From Tomocerus qinae (lineage: Eukaryota; Arthropoda; Collembola; Entomobryomorpha; Tomoceridae), in assembly GCA_020055645.1 (NCBI GenBank), contig CM034546.1:14260001-14324000 (forward strand): a DNA stretch of 64,000 nt, written 5' to 3'. The position numbers were made by a program, and so were the translations under genes. The notes beneath the pieces are model-generated. The model saw only the letters and a list, made by a program, of their open reading frames with translations. It was not told the origin of the DNA and searched no databases. This document shows positions 1 to 11,372 of this stretch, one piece after another (position 1 is the stretch's first letter; each line of letters opens with the position of its first letter).

Positions 1-51
1 CATTAGTCGCAAGTAATTTGGCATTTTAACCATTCCCAAAAATATTTCAAA

Positions 52-2678
52 ATGCCTCAGAGAATAAAAGTAATTATTCTTAATTTACTAATAACTATCA
101 CCAACATACTTTCTGCTGACGGAATAAAGCACTTAACATATGATGAGTTTGAAACACAAGCAGAGACTCGAGTTCTTCTAGCCCAAACCCAAACTCTGAA
201 CAACAAAAACTGTAGACATCACGTATTTCTTTTTGATGATCCTGAAGAGGAGAAAATTCATTTGGAGCAATTAATTTATCCATTTATCCTTTCGAGGGCT
301 AAAAGTTTCAAGGAAATTTTTCATGACACATTTTCAAAGAATCACCGTTGGTGGAAATATAAATGGTCCTATTGGAACTACGTGGAAATAGACGAAACAC
401 TCAGGAAACTGGTGAGATTTTCTTTCTACATGACAAGGCATACTAACTGCTATGCAAACTATTTTGTTTTTCCACCCATGGAAAACATTCACCTTGGAGT
501 CAAAGGAGAAATTGCAAGAAGCTATCAATTCGCAAATTTAATGCTCCAATTATCAAGGATAATAATTCGGGATGTACTTGGAGAATCTCAGAAAGTATCA
601 TATTTAAATAATAATGCTATTCAGTACTGGAAAATACCACCCGTCTACCTAAAGTATACTTCTGTCCATGTCCTGCTTACAAAAGATGTACATTCGGAAC
701 AGCTGGACAATTTTATTTCCATGTTTAAATATGTGCCCAGAAAACTGGAAAAGAGTGAATTTCGTGGTAAGTCATCATTTTTCATTTTTAAAATAGATTT
801 ATGCATATATTATGTGTAAGTTTCGACTAAAAGACCCTATTATAGGGTATTCACACCCATACCCTGAGAACCTAATCCAATTTATATAAACTAAGAAAAG
901 CGCGTTGCGGCGCCACTAAGATATTGGAAATTAGTTCCATATTAAAGTTTATTTATTAATTCAGTGGTCAACGGACTCTATGAAGACGAAATAGAGTTTG
1001 GAAAATTTCCAGACGCTACATTCTTCTACGTCCTCCAATCAAAATCTGTGACAATCAAAACGATCTACATCGCTTCAGTATCAACGATTTCTGAGGCTGT
1101 GCATTATTACAAAAATAGCTATCCGATCATCTTTAATTGGACATTCACCAATCTGGCTGACGAAAACTCCATCAAAGAGAGTATTATTGATGTCAAAGCT
1201 GTCAATTTGAAAAAAATGGAGTTTTATATTTCAAAAAATACTCACTTCATCTGTGTTTTCAATCCGACCAAAATGGAAGGCTTTTCTAAAAGAGACACTA
1301 AAGTAATACAAAACGAACAACTGAGATTCACCTTTAAAAAAGTATCGGCGGACTTTGTAATTGCATCCATTTTGGCAAAGGAATTTGTAAATGTTACAAT
1401 TACTGATTCTTTACGTCGCACTAGAATGACCGATTTGAACGCAAAGTATATTGGACAGCCGATTGCATACTTAACTAAGGCTCGAAATCGTGACCATGAA
1501 TATTTCCTTTCACCATACTTCGTGGTTGGGGAGAAATATTTCAATTTCATAACTTGTGACGATATTAACGAGCATTTGTCATTTTATGGATTTATTATGC
1601 CATTTCAGTTACCTTTGTGGATTACGCTAATTATAGGTTTTGTCATGTAGAAGTATCTTTTTTAGGTCTCCTTTTTCGGTACAAAAACATTTCTAATAAC
1701 CCAATCTTCTTTTGCTTGTCATATTTTTTGGGCAATTGTTTCAGTCTGCCAAAAAAATTAACCCAAATGAAAGCATTTAACACTTTTCTGATTTCTCATT
1801 TGTTAATGATTATTATAATTACCAACTGCTACAAAGGAATTGTAACTTCTGATCTGACTGCTCCTCGACATATAAATCGTTTAGAAGCATTTTCAGACTT
1901 TGCCAACCGCAACTACACATTTCATTCTCCTCATATCCCTGCGATCAAAGGTGTAATATCTTATGACGATTCTGACCCACCAAGAAGAACTCTTGTGTGG
2001 CCACTATCCGAATTAATTCTATTTTATTAATTTGGTAAAGAATTGCTTAAATATAAACCAGTACCGTCTACAAATAAACGGAAATTAAAATCTCAGGACA
2101 GGACACGACAACTAGTGAATCAATTAAGGACCCAAATAGACGTTCCTGTTGGTTATCCTCGGGTTTCTTACCAAATGTCTTTGGCGAAATGCAACAAAAC
2201 TGCTTTTGTTGATACCAATGACCGACTTGATTTGATTTATAAAAGGTCAAAATGGGATTTCACAAAAGATATGAATACCATTCCCTTGTACAAAGGTAAG
2301 GATGCTTTTCTACCTACACAAGATACATGGACAATAGAACATTCAATATTGGCAGATAAATTTGTGCTAAGAATGCACTTATTAATTCACTCTGGCATCT
2401 ACAATATTTGGCAAAAACATAGTTTAATTGCTGAGTGTATAGATTGTGCTCTTGCAGGTACAGAAGATAACAGACCCAGAGCACTGAATTTCACATCGAA
2501 TGTTGTCGCTCTATTTTACGTTTACTTAAGCTGCATTCTTATTTGTTTCTTCGCATGGATATTTGAAATACGACTACATTTGAAAAACTTGGTCTTCTTT
2601 GTCTGTACCAAAATGTTTGCTGCTGTAATAATTTACAGATCATACATTGTAATTTTATTCCGCAATTTCCATATTTAA
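52..2678 (+). pseudogene. Ionotropic receptor (IR) pseudogene, tandem copy 1
   Basis: This is a broken paralogue of the intact IR at 5033-7709. Exon 1 (52-766) begins with a hydrophobic leader and ends at a G|GTAAGT donor; exon 2 starts at 965 after a CAG acceptor, keeping phase. The frame is open through the first membrane segment, then a two-base net insertion near 1645-1680 shifts the frame and brings in TAG at 1648. Reading resumes in the shifted frame through the second membrane segment and its TNCYKGI motif, meets an in-frame TAA at 2028-2030 where the other copy has GAA, and continues to 2678. Divergent IRs are ligand-gated channels of chemosensory neurons; this copy can no longer make a full channel. 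The 5' end lies within about 50 bases of the window edge, so its promoter is not fully visible. Confidence 0.9.
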
Positions 2679-2863
2679 TCCATGTATATAAGGCAATAAG
2701 GGACAATAAGGGTATCTAGTATTATCTATTATAAAGCGTTCAAGTTCTACGGTTCCTAACCCTGGTTTATAAAGGTATAACATACCAAGTTTTGAAACAA
2801 AATATAAATGACAAGATTTCAGCAAATATCAATAACATAAAGATAAATAATTACAACCTAATG

Positions 2864-3315
2864 TATATATGTTAGCGGTAATAAGTGAATTCAGGCATTA
2901 AGCTTAATGCCTAGGCAATAAGTAAAAGTTTTGAAGAATTCCAGTTTTTAGTATTTGAAATTTAGAAGACCATTTATTTAGTCCAATTATATTATTTTTC
3001 CTAAATAAGGACATTGTAAGGAGTTTAAAATGCCGCATATGAATAGCGTGCCACTAAGACTTAAGACATTGTGGAGGTTTTTATGCAAAATTTTAAAGGT
3101 CTATAACTCGGTCCGTCCTTATTCATGACACCGTAAACATCTGTACCTTTTTGGACTTCTAAAATTGTCCTTATTCACATACAAATACGAAATAATGGTT
3201 TACGAATGTTCTTTCAAATTTTACGTACGAAAAGCTAAAATGTTTCAAAATTACACTTAATGCCTAGGCATTAAGCTTAATGCCTGAATTCACTTATTAC
3301 CGCTAACATATATAT
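2864..3315. mobile_element. MITE with about 60-bp terminal inverted repeats
   Basis: The sequence at 2864-2923 recurs inverted at 3256-3315 with very few differences. Each arm holds two nested palindromes, GGCATTAAGCTTAATGCC and AATGCCTAGGCATT. There is no coding potential between the arms. The equivalent flank of the second IR copy (near 8185) has no such insert, so this is a transposon inserted after the IR duplication. Flanks are TA-rich and a TA-type target duplication is plausible. The superfamily is not identified. Confidence 0.75.
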
Positions 3316-3412
3316 AATATACACCAAGCAATGATAGAATATCAAAAAATTTCCAGGTAGAGTAAGAAACAAATATTTAAAATATTTTTAACCAATATAT
3401 AAGGTATATAAG

Positions 3413-3563
3413 CAGGGCCGCAGCAAGACGGGGGGCAGGGAAGAAATATGAAAATTTTAGCAAATTTTTTTGTATTTTTGATAAACTTTTCTTTTTTTTT
3501 TGATTTTGGGGAGCGGTAGTTGCACGGGCCCGGTTGCCCCCTCCTCCCCCCGCAACGGCCGTT
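3413..3563. mobile_element. hAT-type MITE, CAGGGCCGCAGC family
   Basis: A GC-rich insert of about 150 bp in AT-rich DNA. It opens with CAGGGCCGCAGC and closes with a diverged inverse of it, and is flanked by an 8-bp duplication TATATAAG (3405-3412 and 3564-3571). The paralogous flank of IR copy 2 (near 8265-8285) lacks it. It is related to the better-preserved copy at 15401-15577. The 8-bp duplication and CAGGG start are typical of hAT elements. It has no coding capacity. Confidence 0.7.
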
Positions 3564-3845
3564 TATATAAGGTTTAAGCACGTTTAGGTTGACGTAGTTT
3601 TATAAATATGAGGACACAAGAAAATAAATAAAAAACTTTTATTTTAAAATTATTATGCCATATCGAAAAAATTCGAATAAAAGTGTGTAATAAATCACAA
3701 TTCTCACTATTATTATTACTTCAAATTAATAATCTAATTATGAAGAAAAGCAAAAAAAATTAATTTAGATATATATGTTTATTTTTATTTTAAATTGAAT
3801 TTTCGCTCGGGTTAATATTATGTAGCTGAATGATCTAAGATTTCT

Positions 3846-4065
3846 TAAGTCTTATCAAAATGAAAGTGGAAGAATCATTTTCGATAACATGAAGAAGGCA
3901 ACATTCTAAATGAGATTTGCAGACAACTTGTTTTTATTAATACTTCAATGGCAGATCATAAATTAACTCATTCAAAACCTATTCGGTTCAGACAGATGTG
4001 AACATTGTGTCAAGAGATTAATGCATAATAGATCTCTGATTCGTCTGATTGGATATATCAACCGG
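3846..4065 (+). pseudogene. Decayed C2H2 zinc-finger fragment
   Basis: This stretch aligns base by base, with many substitutions and small indels, to the last fingers of zinc-finger genes A, B and C (compare 14608-14810). Recognisable blocks are GAGATTTGC followed by a diverged linker, then CATTCAAAACCTATTCGGTTCAGA, and a degraded copy of the final finger ending in AACCGG. There is no open frame. It is an orphan fragment of the family lying between the two IR genes, so the zinc-finger family once extended further upstream. Confidence 0.7.
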
Positions 4066-5032
4066 GGCTTTGGATAGCAGAGCTTAGATGCATAGCAGAG
4101 GCATTTTGGACATCACAAAATCTGGCCAGCTACTTTTACTTGCTCCAAGCTTTTAAGCAATGTGGCTAAAGTAGTAGAGCCTTCCATCCCTACCGGATGT
4201 CTTTTAATGCAGAGCCAATTAATTTTACATATTATGTCTGTCAAAATAGCTGCCCCATCTTTAAAGTGTCTATTGTAGACGTAAACATGCACCGCTACAT
4301 TGGAAAACGAATAATGTGAAGGCACCGAAGGAAAACTTAGGATAGTCATGCTAAACTGCTAATACTAGTTGACAATTCTTGGTAAGCTTTAGAAACCAAA
4401 TAAAATATTTACATATCATTTCATTAGTTAAGTGTTTCTATATTAAAACGCTTTATGTTTAATTCACGTATTTCAACTTTGCACGCAAGAAATCTTTTAT
4501 ATAGTCGGGCAAACTTCTTGTACCAATAGCTGTTTAACATTTTTTCAGTAGGGCCTTCTACACAGATTCTAGGAAGGATATCTGCCGTTATAAATTACTT
4601 TTATTTGGATTTAAAGCAACGAAGTATTAACAATCCATGCCAATAGATGTACAATTCTTCTATGTTAAAATTAAGTGACATTTGCACGCAAACTTATGAA
4701 ATCAACAATCTAATATTCTCTCACTAACTGCCTGTAAGCAAATAAATTATAAATTGGCTTTAAATCATGAATATGAATAAATTAATTGTAGTGGTTACAA
4801 AACGGGTACTCAAGTTTGCTTGTTATAATATTTTTCCTCTGTTTCCATCGTTACAGAATCATTATCATATCGATATAAAAACTAGGAAGTTAACCAGAAT
4901 TGCAAGTGCAAGTCTGAACGCTCAAAGGAGTAATAATGGCTAAGGCTATTGAAACGTGTTATAATTTTACTGCATTCATCAGTTGCAAATAATTAAATAT
5001 GACATTTCAACCATTCCAAAAAAAATTTCGAA
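4066..5032. other. Intergenic region upstream of IR copy 2
   Basis: No convincing gene is visible. A 78-codon minus-strand open frame at 4113-4349 matches nothing I recognise and has no supporting splice sites. A TATAAAA motif at 4874-4880, about 155 bases before the IR start codon, could be the core promoter of the following gene. The last 60 bases resemble the sequence before the start of IR copy 1. Confidence 0.4.
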
Positions 5033-7709
5033 ATGTCTCGGAAAATAAAAACAAGTTATCTCAAATTACTAATAGCTATAACCAACATACTTTGTGCTGA
5101 AGCAATAAAACATTTAACTCCTGTTGAATTTGAAAACGAATTGGAGACTCGAGCTCTTCTGGCACAAACTCTGAACAACAAGAACTGTCGACATCACGTA
5201 TTTCTGTTTGATGATCCCCGGGAAGAGAAAATTCAGTTGGACCAATTAATTTATCCATTTATACTTTCTAGGGCTAAAACTTTCAAGGAAACTTATGACA
5301 CACGCTTTAAGAAACATCCCTGGTGGAAATATCAACTTACGTATTATCATTCTGTGGAAGTAGACGACACTCTCAGGAAACTGGTGAGATTTTCTTTCTA
5401 TATAACAAGGCATACTAACTGCTATGCCAACTTTTTTATTTTTCCACCAATGGAAAACATTCATACCGGAGTCAAAGGAGAAATTGCAAGAAGTTATCAA
5501 TTTGCAAATTTAATGCTCCAGTTATCAAGGATAGTAATTCGGGATGTACTTGGAAAATCTCAGAAAGAATCATATTTAAATAATAATGCTATTCAGTCCT
5601 GGAAAATACCACCCGTCTACCTAAAGTATACTTCTGTCCATGTCTTGCTCACAAAAGATGTACATTCGGAACAGTTGAACAAATTTATTGCCATGTTTAA
5701 ATATGTACCCTTAAAAATTGAAAGGATTGAATTTCGTGGTAAGCCATTATATTTCATTTTTAAAATAGATGCATATTATGTGTAAGTTTTAGAGCGGACA
5801 ATTTAGCGGGTCGACTAAAAGGCCATAAGGCTGTAATATAGGGTGGGGAGATTCTCTCTCCATTTCGTAAGGTATTATGAACCTATTCTAAGTAAAGTTT
5901 AAATTCCAACCTACCTAATCTAAGAATAACGCTGGTAGGGTGCCGCCAAGATATTGGCAATAAATTGCAAATTAAAATTTATTATTTAATTTAGGGGTGG
6001 GCGGACTCTATGACAAAGAAATAGAGTTTGGAAAATTTTCAGACTCTACATTCTTCTACGTCCTTCAATCAAAATCTGTGATAATCAAAACGATCTACAT
6101 CGCTTCAATATCAAAGATTTCTGAGGCTGTTCATTATTACAAAAATAGCTATCCGATCATCTTTAATTGGACATACACCAATCTGGCTGACGAAAAATCC
6201 ATCCAAAAAAGCATTATTGATGTCAAAGCCGTCAACTTGAAAAAAATGAAGTTTTACATTTCAAAAAATGTTCACTTCATTTCTGTTTTCAATCCGATCA
6301 AAATGGAAGGGTATTCTAAAAGAGACACTAAAGTAATTCAAAACGAACAACTGAGATTCACTTTAAAGGAAGTACAGGTAGATTTTGTAGTTGCCTCCAT
6401 TTTGGCAAAGGAATATGTAAATGCTACGATCACTGATTCTATACCTTCAACTAGATTAGAAGACCATAAAGGAAATCACATCGGACATCCGATTCTATAT
6501 TTAACTAAGGCTCGAAATCGTGACTATGAATATTTTCTATCACCATATTTCGTGATTGGGGAAAAATATTTCAATTTCATAACTTGTGATGATTTTAACG
6601 ATCATTTGTCATTTTATGTATTTGTTATGCCATTTGAGTTGTCCTTGTGGATCACCTTGATGGTTGCGTTTGTTTCTGAAGCCGCATTTTTATGTTTCCT
6701 ATTTCGGTACAAAAAAATTTCTAATAACGCAATGTTGCTTTGTTTGTCTTATTTGTTGGAGCATAGCTATAGTCTGCCAAAAAAATTAAACCAAATGAAA
6801 GCATTCAACACTTTACTGATTTGTTATCTCTTAATGATGGTTATAATTACCAACTGCTACAAAGGAATTATAACTTCTGACCTGACTGCCCCTGGACATG
6901 TAAATCGTTTAGAAACATTTTCCGACTTTTTAAACCTCAATTATACATTTCACTCTCGTCAAGTCCCTGCGATCGAAGGTGTAATATCTTATGACGATTC
7001 TAATCCCCCAAAGAGAATTCTTATGCGGCCTTTATCAAAATTAATTTCACTTTATGAATTCAGTAGAGCATTATCTAAATACAAACCGTTACTACCTACA
7101 AATAAAAGTAAAACAAAATCCCAAGACCGGGAACAAAAACTTGTAGAGCAATTAAGAACTGAAGTAGACGTCCCTGTTGGTTATCCTCGGGTTTCTTACC
7201 AAATGTCTTTGGCTAAATGCAACAAAACTGCATTTGTTGATACCAATGACCGACTTGATTTGATTTATAAAAGATCAGAATGGAATTTCACAAAAGATAT
7301 GAATGCAATTCATTTGTACAAAGGCAAAGATAATTTTCTACCAACACAAGATATTTGGACAATCGAATATTCAGTAGTGACAGATATATTTGTACTAAGA
7401 ATGCATTTATTAATCCAGTCCGGCATCTACAATATTTGGCAAAAACATAGTTTAATTGCTGAGTGTATAGATTGTACTTTGGTAGGCACAAAAGTTAGCA
7501 AAACAAGACCACTGAATTTCGCATCGAATATAGTTGCTCTATTTTACGTCTACTTATGTTGCATTCTTGTTTGTTTCTTCGCATGGACAATTGAAATACG
7601 ATTTCACGTTAAAAGCTTGTTATTCTTTGCTTGTACGAAAATGTATGCTACTGTAGTTATAATTTTCAGATCATACATTGCACCTTTCTATCACTATTTT
7701 ATTAATTAA
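5033..7709 (+). CDS. Divergent ionotropic receptor (IR), intact tandem copy 2
   Basis: Predicted 806-residue membrane receptor from two exons: 5033-5738 (donor G|GTAAGC) and 5995-7709 (acceptor TTTAG), joined in phase. Residues 1-24 form a signal-peptide-like leader. A long divergent extracellular region follows, then three membrane segments at about residues 451-472, 507-529 and 747-769, with a pore-loop region between the first two and a second ligand-binding lobe between the second and third. Motifs such as TNCYKGIITSDLTAP after the second segment are characteristic of arthropod IRs, which are variant ionotropic glutamate receptors acting as chemosensory cation channels. The binding lobes are too diverged to predict a ligand. 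The start codon is supported by the leader and by the aligned start in copy 1. The frame is intact, so this is the functional member of the tandem pair. Confidence 0.9.
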
Positions 7710-9202
7710 TGATTATCCAGGATTATTTTAAGGCGTTCAAGGGTCCGTAGTTCTTAAACGGAGGCTCTAATATTAATATTATTTATTAATTTTAATTTTA
7801 TATATTATTAGAATATTTATTCGTGCTAAGTTTGTCTTTGAACAAATAGATAAGTAGAATAGCTAGATTTACTAGTAAAATAATAATTTCGTGAGTCTCA
7901 AGTAAAAGTAAAACAATAAAACATTGAGGTTGAGGTGTGACGTGTGAGACAGATGTGTGAGTTAATTTTTCATCAAGATTTAAAACAAATAATAGATTTA
8001 ACAATACAGTAAATCATAATCAATAACTTGTACCCTATATGTGGACGTTAACCATATTAGAATTTAATCTGAAACGTTGACAAAAATTACAAACAAAAAG
8101 TAATATAACGTATCTAAGTTATGTAATAAAATATAAATGGTAAGAATGAATCAAATTAATAAAGTTAAATGTTTACAATTTAATGTATGTACCACGCACG
8201 ACATGACATAATATCAAAAATTTGCCAAGTTAGGGTAACAAACAATTATTTATAGTATTGGTGAACCAATATAAAAATATTTATAAACACATTTGGGTTG
8301 ACGAAGTTTTATAAATAATAATAGATAGTAGACAAATGTGTAAAACGATGCCGTTTAAAAATTATTATGTCTTATCGAAAGACATCGAATAAATGTGTAA
8401 GAAATCACAACAGCTCTCACCGTTATTAGCATCAAATGCATAATTGTTTTATAATGAAAATCAAAAGCTGCATTTATTTTTTTCAAATAAAATATATCAA
8501 TTTAGTTGAGACAGTTTTAACTCTAGGTTAGCTTGTTACATGTTTGGGTAGCCTTAAGAGACACTTTCACAGGCAATGGAACTGGAGCTAGAATACACAT
8601 AACTAGTGTTATGAACATTATTGCATTCATGAATGAGTAAGTTTTTGATTTACTTTTTACCGTTTGCTAATTGGCTATTACGTGTAAGCTATGCATTTTA
8701 TGCATGCTATTACATAAACAAAGTAAAAAACTAAATTCAATACATTGCAACCTAAAAGCGAATCTTATGAACAGAAATGGACCCGCCAAGTTTAAATGGT
8801 CCAAATTGGAGCGGAACTAGATTTTGAATTTAATAATAATATTTGCCCCTATTTTATTAAATAAAGTAAAAGAGAAATGTACGACTTTAAAAATATGAAT
8901 TATATTTGTTACAGAATTTCAATACATGTTGAATTATTTTTCATTCATAATTCTCACATATATATCACATAATAATATCAACAATATCGAATTGTAAGTC
9001 CTGTCGTAACTTCTTAAATACAGTCAACAGTCATCAGTATTAAATTATATTTTGATTATATTTATATTAATTTTTGGATTTTCATATGTGACACTAAAAT
9101 TAGCAGTGAATTTTCACATCATTATCAACAAAAAACTCGCTTACACAATCCATATTGGCATTGGCATTCAAAATGGAACTTAAATTCCGGTACGCTGGCT
9201 GT
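7710..9202. other. Intergenic: duplicated IR 3' flank and zinc-finger gene A 5' flank
   Basis: From about 8140 to 8450 the sequence is paralogous to the 3' flank of IR copy 1 (about 2770-2870, 3316-3412 and 3564-3740) but without the two inserted elements. From about 8640 it is paralogous to 56216-56760, the 5' flank of zinc-finger gene C. No gene is visible. Confidence 0.6.
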
Positions 9203-9401
9203 CAAGCACGTATCCAGAAATTTGACCTAGGGGGGCACCAAAATATATTGATAAAATTTTGGCATATTCGCGCAAAGCGAGAAATTTTTTTTGGATTTTT
9301 AACCTCTTTTGACAAAAAATTCGCCCTTTTCTGGTCTTATCTTAATCTCTATCTTAATAAAATCTTCGCCCCCGCCGGTCCCCCCTCTGGATACGTGCTA
9401 G
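9203..9401. mobile_element. hAT-type MITE, CAAGCACGTATCCAG family
   Basis: Inverted ends CAAGCACGTATCCAG and CTGGATACGTGCTAG enclose about 170 bp with G- and C-runs near the ends. The element is flanked by an 8-bp duplication CTGGCTGT (9195-9202 and 9402-9409). The paralogous site in the 5' flank of gene C (near 56775) is empty. A second copy lies at 32004-32188. The open frame running across it is fortuitous. Confidence 0.85.
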
Positions 9402-9920
9402 CTGGCTGTATGCAAGCTACTTTTGACTTTTATTTTCATTATCGAGGAGCTTCTGCTGTAAACAATCATTAATTTATGTTTGATGTTTTATTTCCATAGA
9501 CTCCTAGCAAGATAAAAGTGAAGAGCAAGCGTATTCATAGACAACAGATGGCGAGATGGCAATTAGCGATCGTAAACATTTTTCAAGTTTGACTAGCTGT
9601 GAAAATAAACCATCCCTGCCAAAATGTCGGTGCTGAAGTCTGAAAGACAAAACTACATTTTATGCTACACATACAACTTTGATTGGAATGTAGTCCAGCA
9701 ATCATCACAGTTAACTCCTTCAATTATAGCTAGTTGTTTGAAATACATTCCTCATGATATCAATGAAACAATGGACTGGAATCAATTGGGGAGCAACGAT
9801 GCCAACTCTTCTTGTTTTTGTACTATATGTATTGAGAATATTAAATATCTTTCCTCTTTAAATTTAGAATTAGAAGAAATCCAAAGAAAAATGAGCGAAT
9901 TGGTGAACAGCATTAGTGTA

Positions 9921-11074
9921 CAGGGTGGTCGGTAATGAACTAGGACTTTTGACTTCCACCTTTAATAATTCTGGAACAGGTAGTGATATTACAACAAGAA
10001 TACCAGCATCTTAAAGAGCATGCGTTTCTTAGTCAGAATCGAAATTTTGAGTCCCATACTAGGACTGCAACTGCATAAGATAGGGTGCGAAACAAATAAA
10101 AAGCAAAAACTGGCTTTCTGTCCTTTTATTTGGACTTGACCTGTCGTTTTTAAACTGAAACTGGGAAAATCAAGCAGGGAGCAGAAAGTGTTCTAAATCC
10201 ACTCCTACGGCTTCTATCCACACTCTAAATTCAAAAGTTCAACTTTCATTTCAAAGCTAAAATATCGAATGCCTAAAAGATGAATTTGTCAGAGGCGAGG
10301 ACACACGGAATGCAAATTATTGAATTAATTTTGAACTGTAAAATTCTTGGCTTTAGAATGTTTCAAGACATGGATGTTCCTTAGTGGTGACTGTGAGTTA
10401 AAGCGTTTAACTTTAAAGTCCGGGCCTAATTCAATAATTTTAAGGAATGGAAGGGAGCTATGTTTTAAGAAAATCACTTTTGGATGGTTGGCCAATGGAC
10501 CAGTTGGCTATTCACGCAGCGCCCCATCAGCGAGACACCACGCCATTAAAAAGATAAACACAACAGCCGAGTTTCGGTTCGCCGCAGTGTCCATAAACCA
10601 TTAGGCGGTCGGCCGAAAGTCGGCTACAAGTCTATCTTTTTAATGTCATGGTGTCTCGCTGATGGGGCGCTGAAAGATTAGCCAACTGGCCCATTAAAAA
10701 TAACCAACGAAATGTTTCTAAATAATGACCTAAACTATGAAATGAAAAATTAACTTTTGAATTTAGACTTAGATTTAGAATCATAGGAGTGGATTTTGGA
10801 CACTTTCTGCTCCCTGCTTGATTTTCCCAGTTTCAGTTCAAAAACGACAGGTCAAGTCCAATTAAAAGGACAGAAAGCCAGTTTTTGCTTTTTATTTGTT
10901 TCTCACCCTATCTTAAGCAGTTGCAGTCCTAGTATGGGACTCAAAATTTCGAATCTGACTAAGAAACGCATGCTCTTTAAGATGCTGATATTCTTGTTGT
11001 AATATCACGTGCTACCTGTTCCAGAATTATTAAAGGTGGAAGTCAAAAGTCCTAGTTCATTTCCGACCACCCTG
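9921..11074. mobile_element. 1.15-kb fold-back element with TA target duplication
   Basis: The insert begins CAGGGTGGTCGG and ends CCGACCACCCTG, flanked by TA on both sides; removing it with one TA restores exactly the sequence seen in gene C (near 57275). The left arm (9921 to about 10210) and right arm (about 10785-11074) are inverted copies. A second inverted pair sits inside, around 10498-10556 and 10634-10695, so most of the element can fold into a hairpin. It has no transposase. The TA duplication and CAGGGTG ends suggest mobilisation by a Tc1/mariner-type enzyme. Confidence 0.85.
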
Positions 11075-11372
11075 TACATGTCAGAAATGAGAGAGAAAAA
11101 TATTCACATATCATCTCCGTGTCCAAGAGTATGTCTTCATTAGAGAATGTCTCTGCTCAGGATGAACAGCCCCTAAAAGGAAAGTACAATCTAAAAACTG
11201 TACTTCCTTTACTTTCTCACAAAAGAAAACCAATCTTTGAAAAACAACAACAACGAAAAAGTGGACGAGTCCGTCAATTCAGGTCACCAAGTAATGTCAG
11301 ATGAAAAAGAGGATGAGACAAAAGCTTCTCACTTTGGTTTGAATCCCATTTCAAACTTTGATTCGTTGTCAT

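Noticed and set aside
4113..4349. 78-codon minus-strand frame between the IR genes
   Set aside because: No homology that I recognise, no splice sites or promoter; kept only as a remark in the intergenic entry.
9155..9472. 105-codon open frame
   Set aside because: It runs across the hAT-type MITE at 9203-9401 and its flanks; not a gene.
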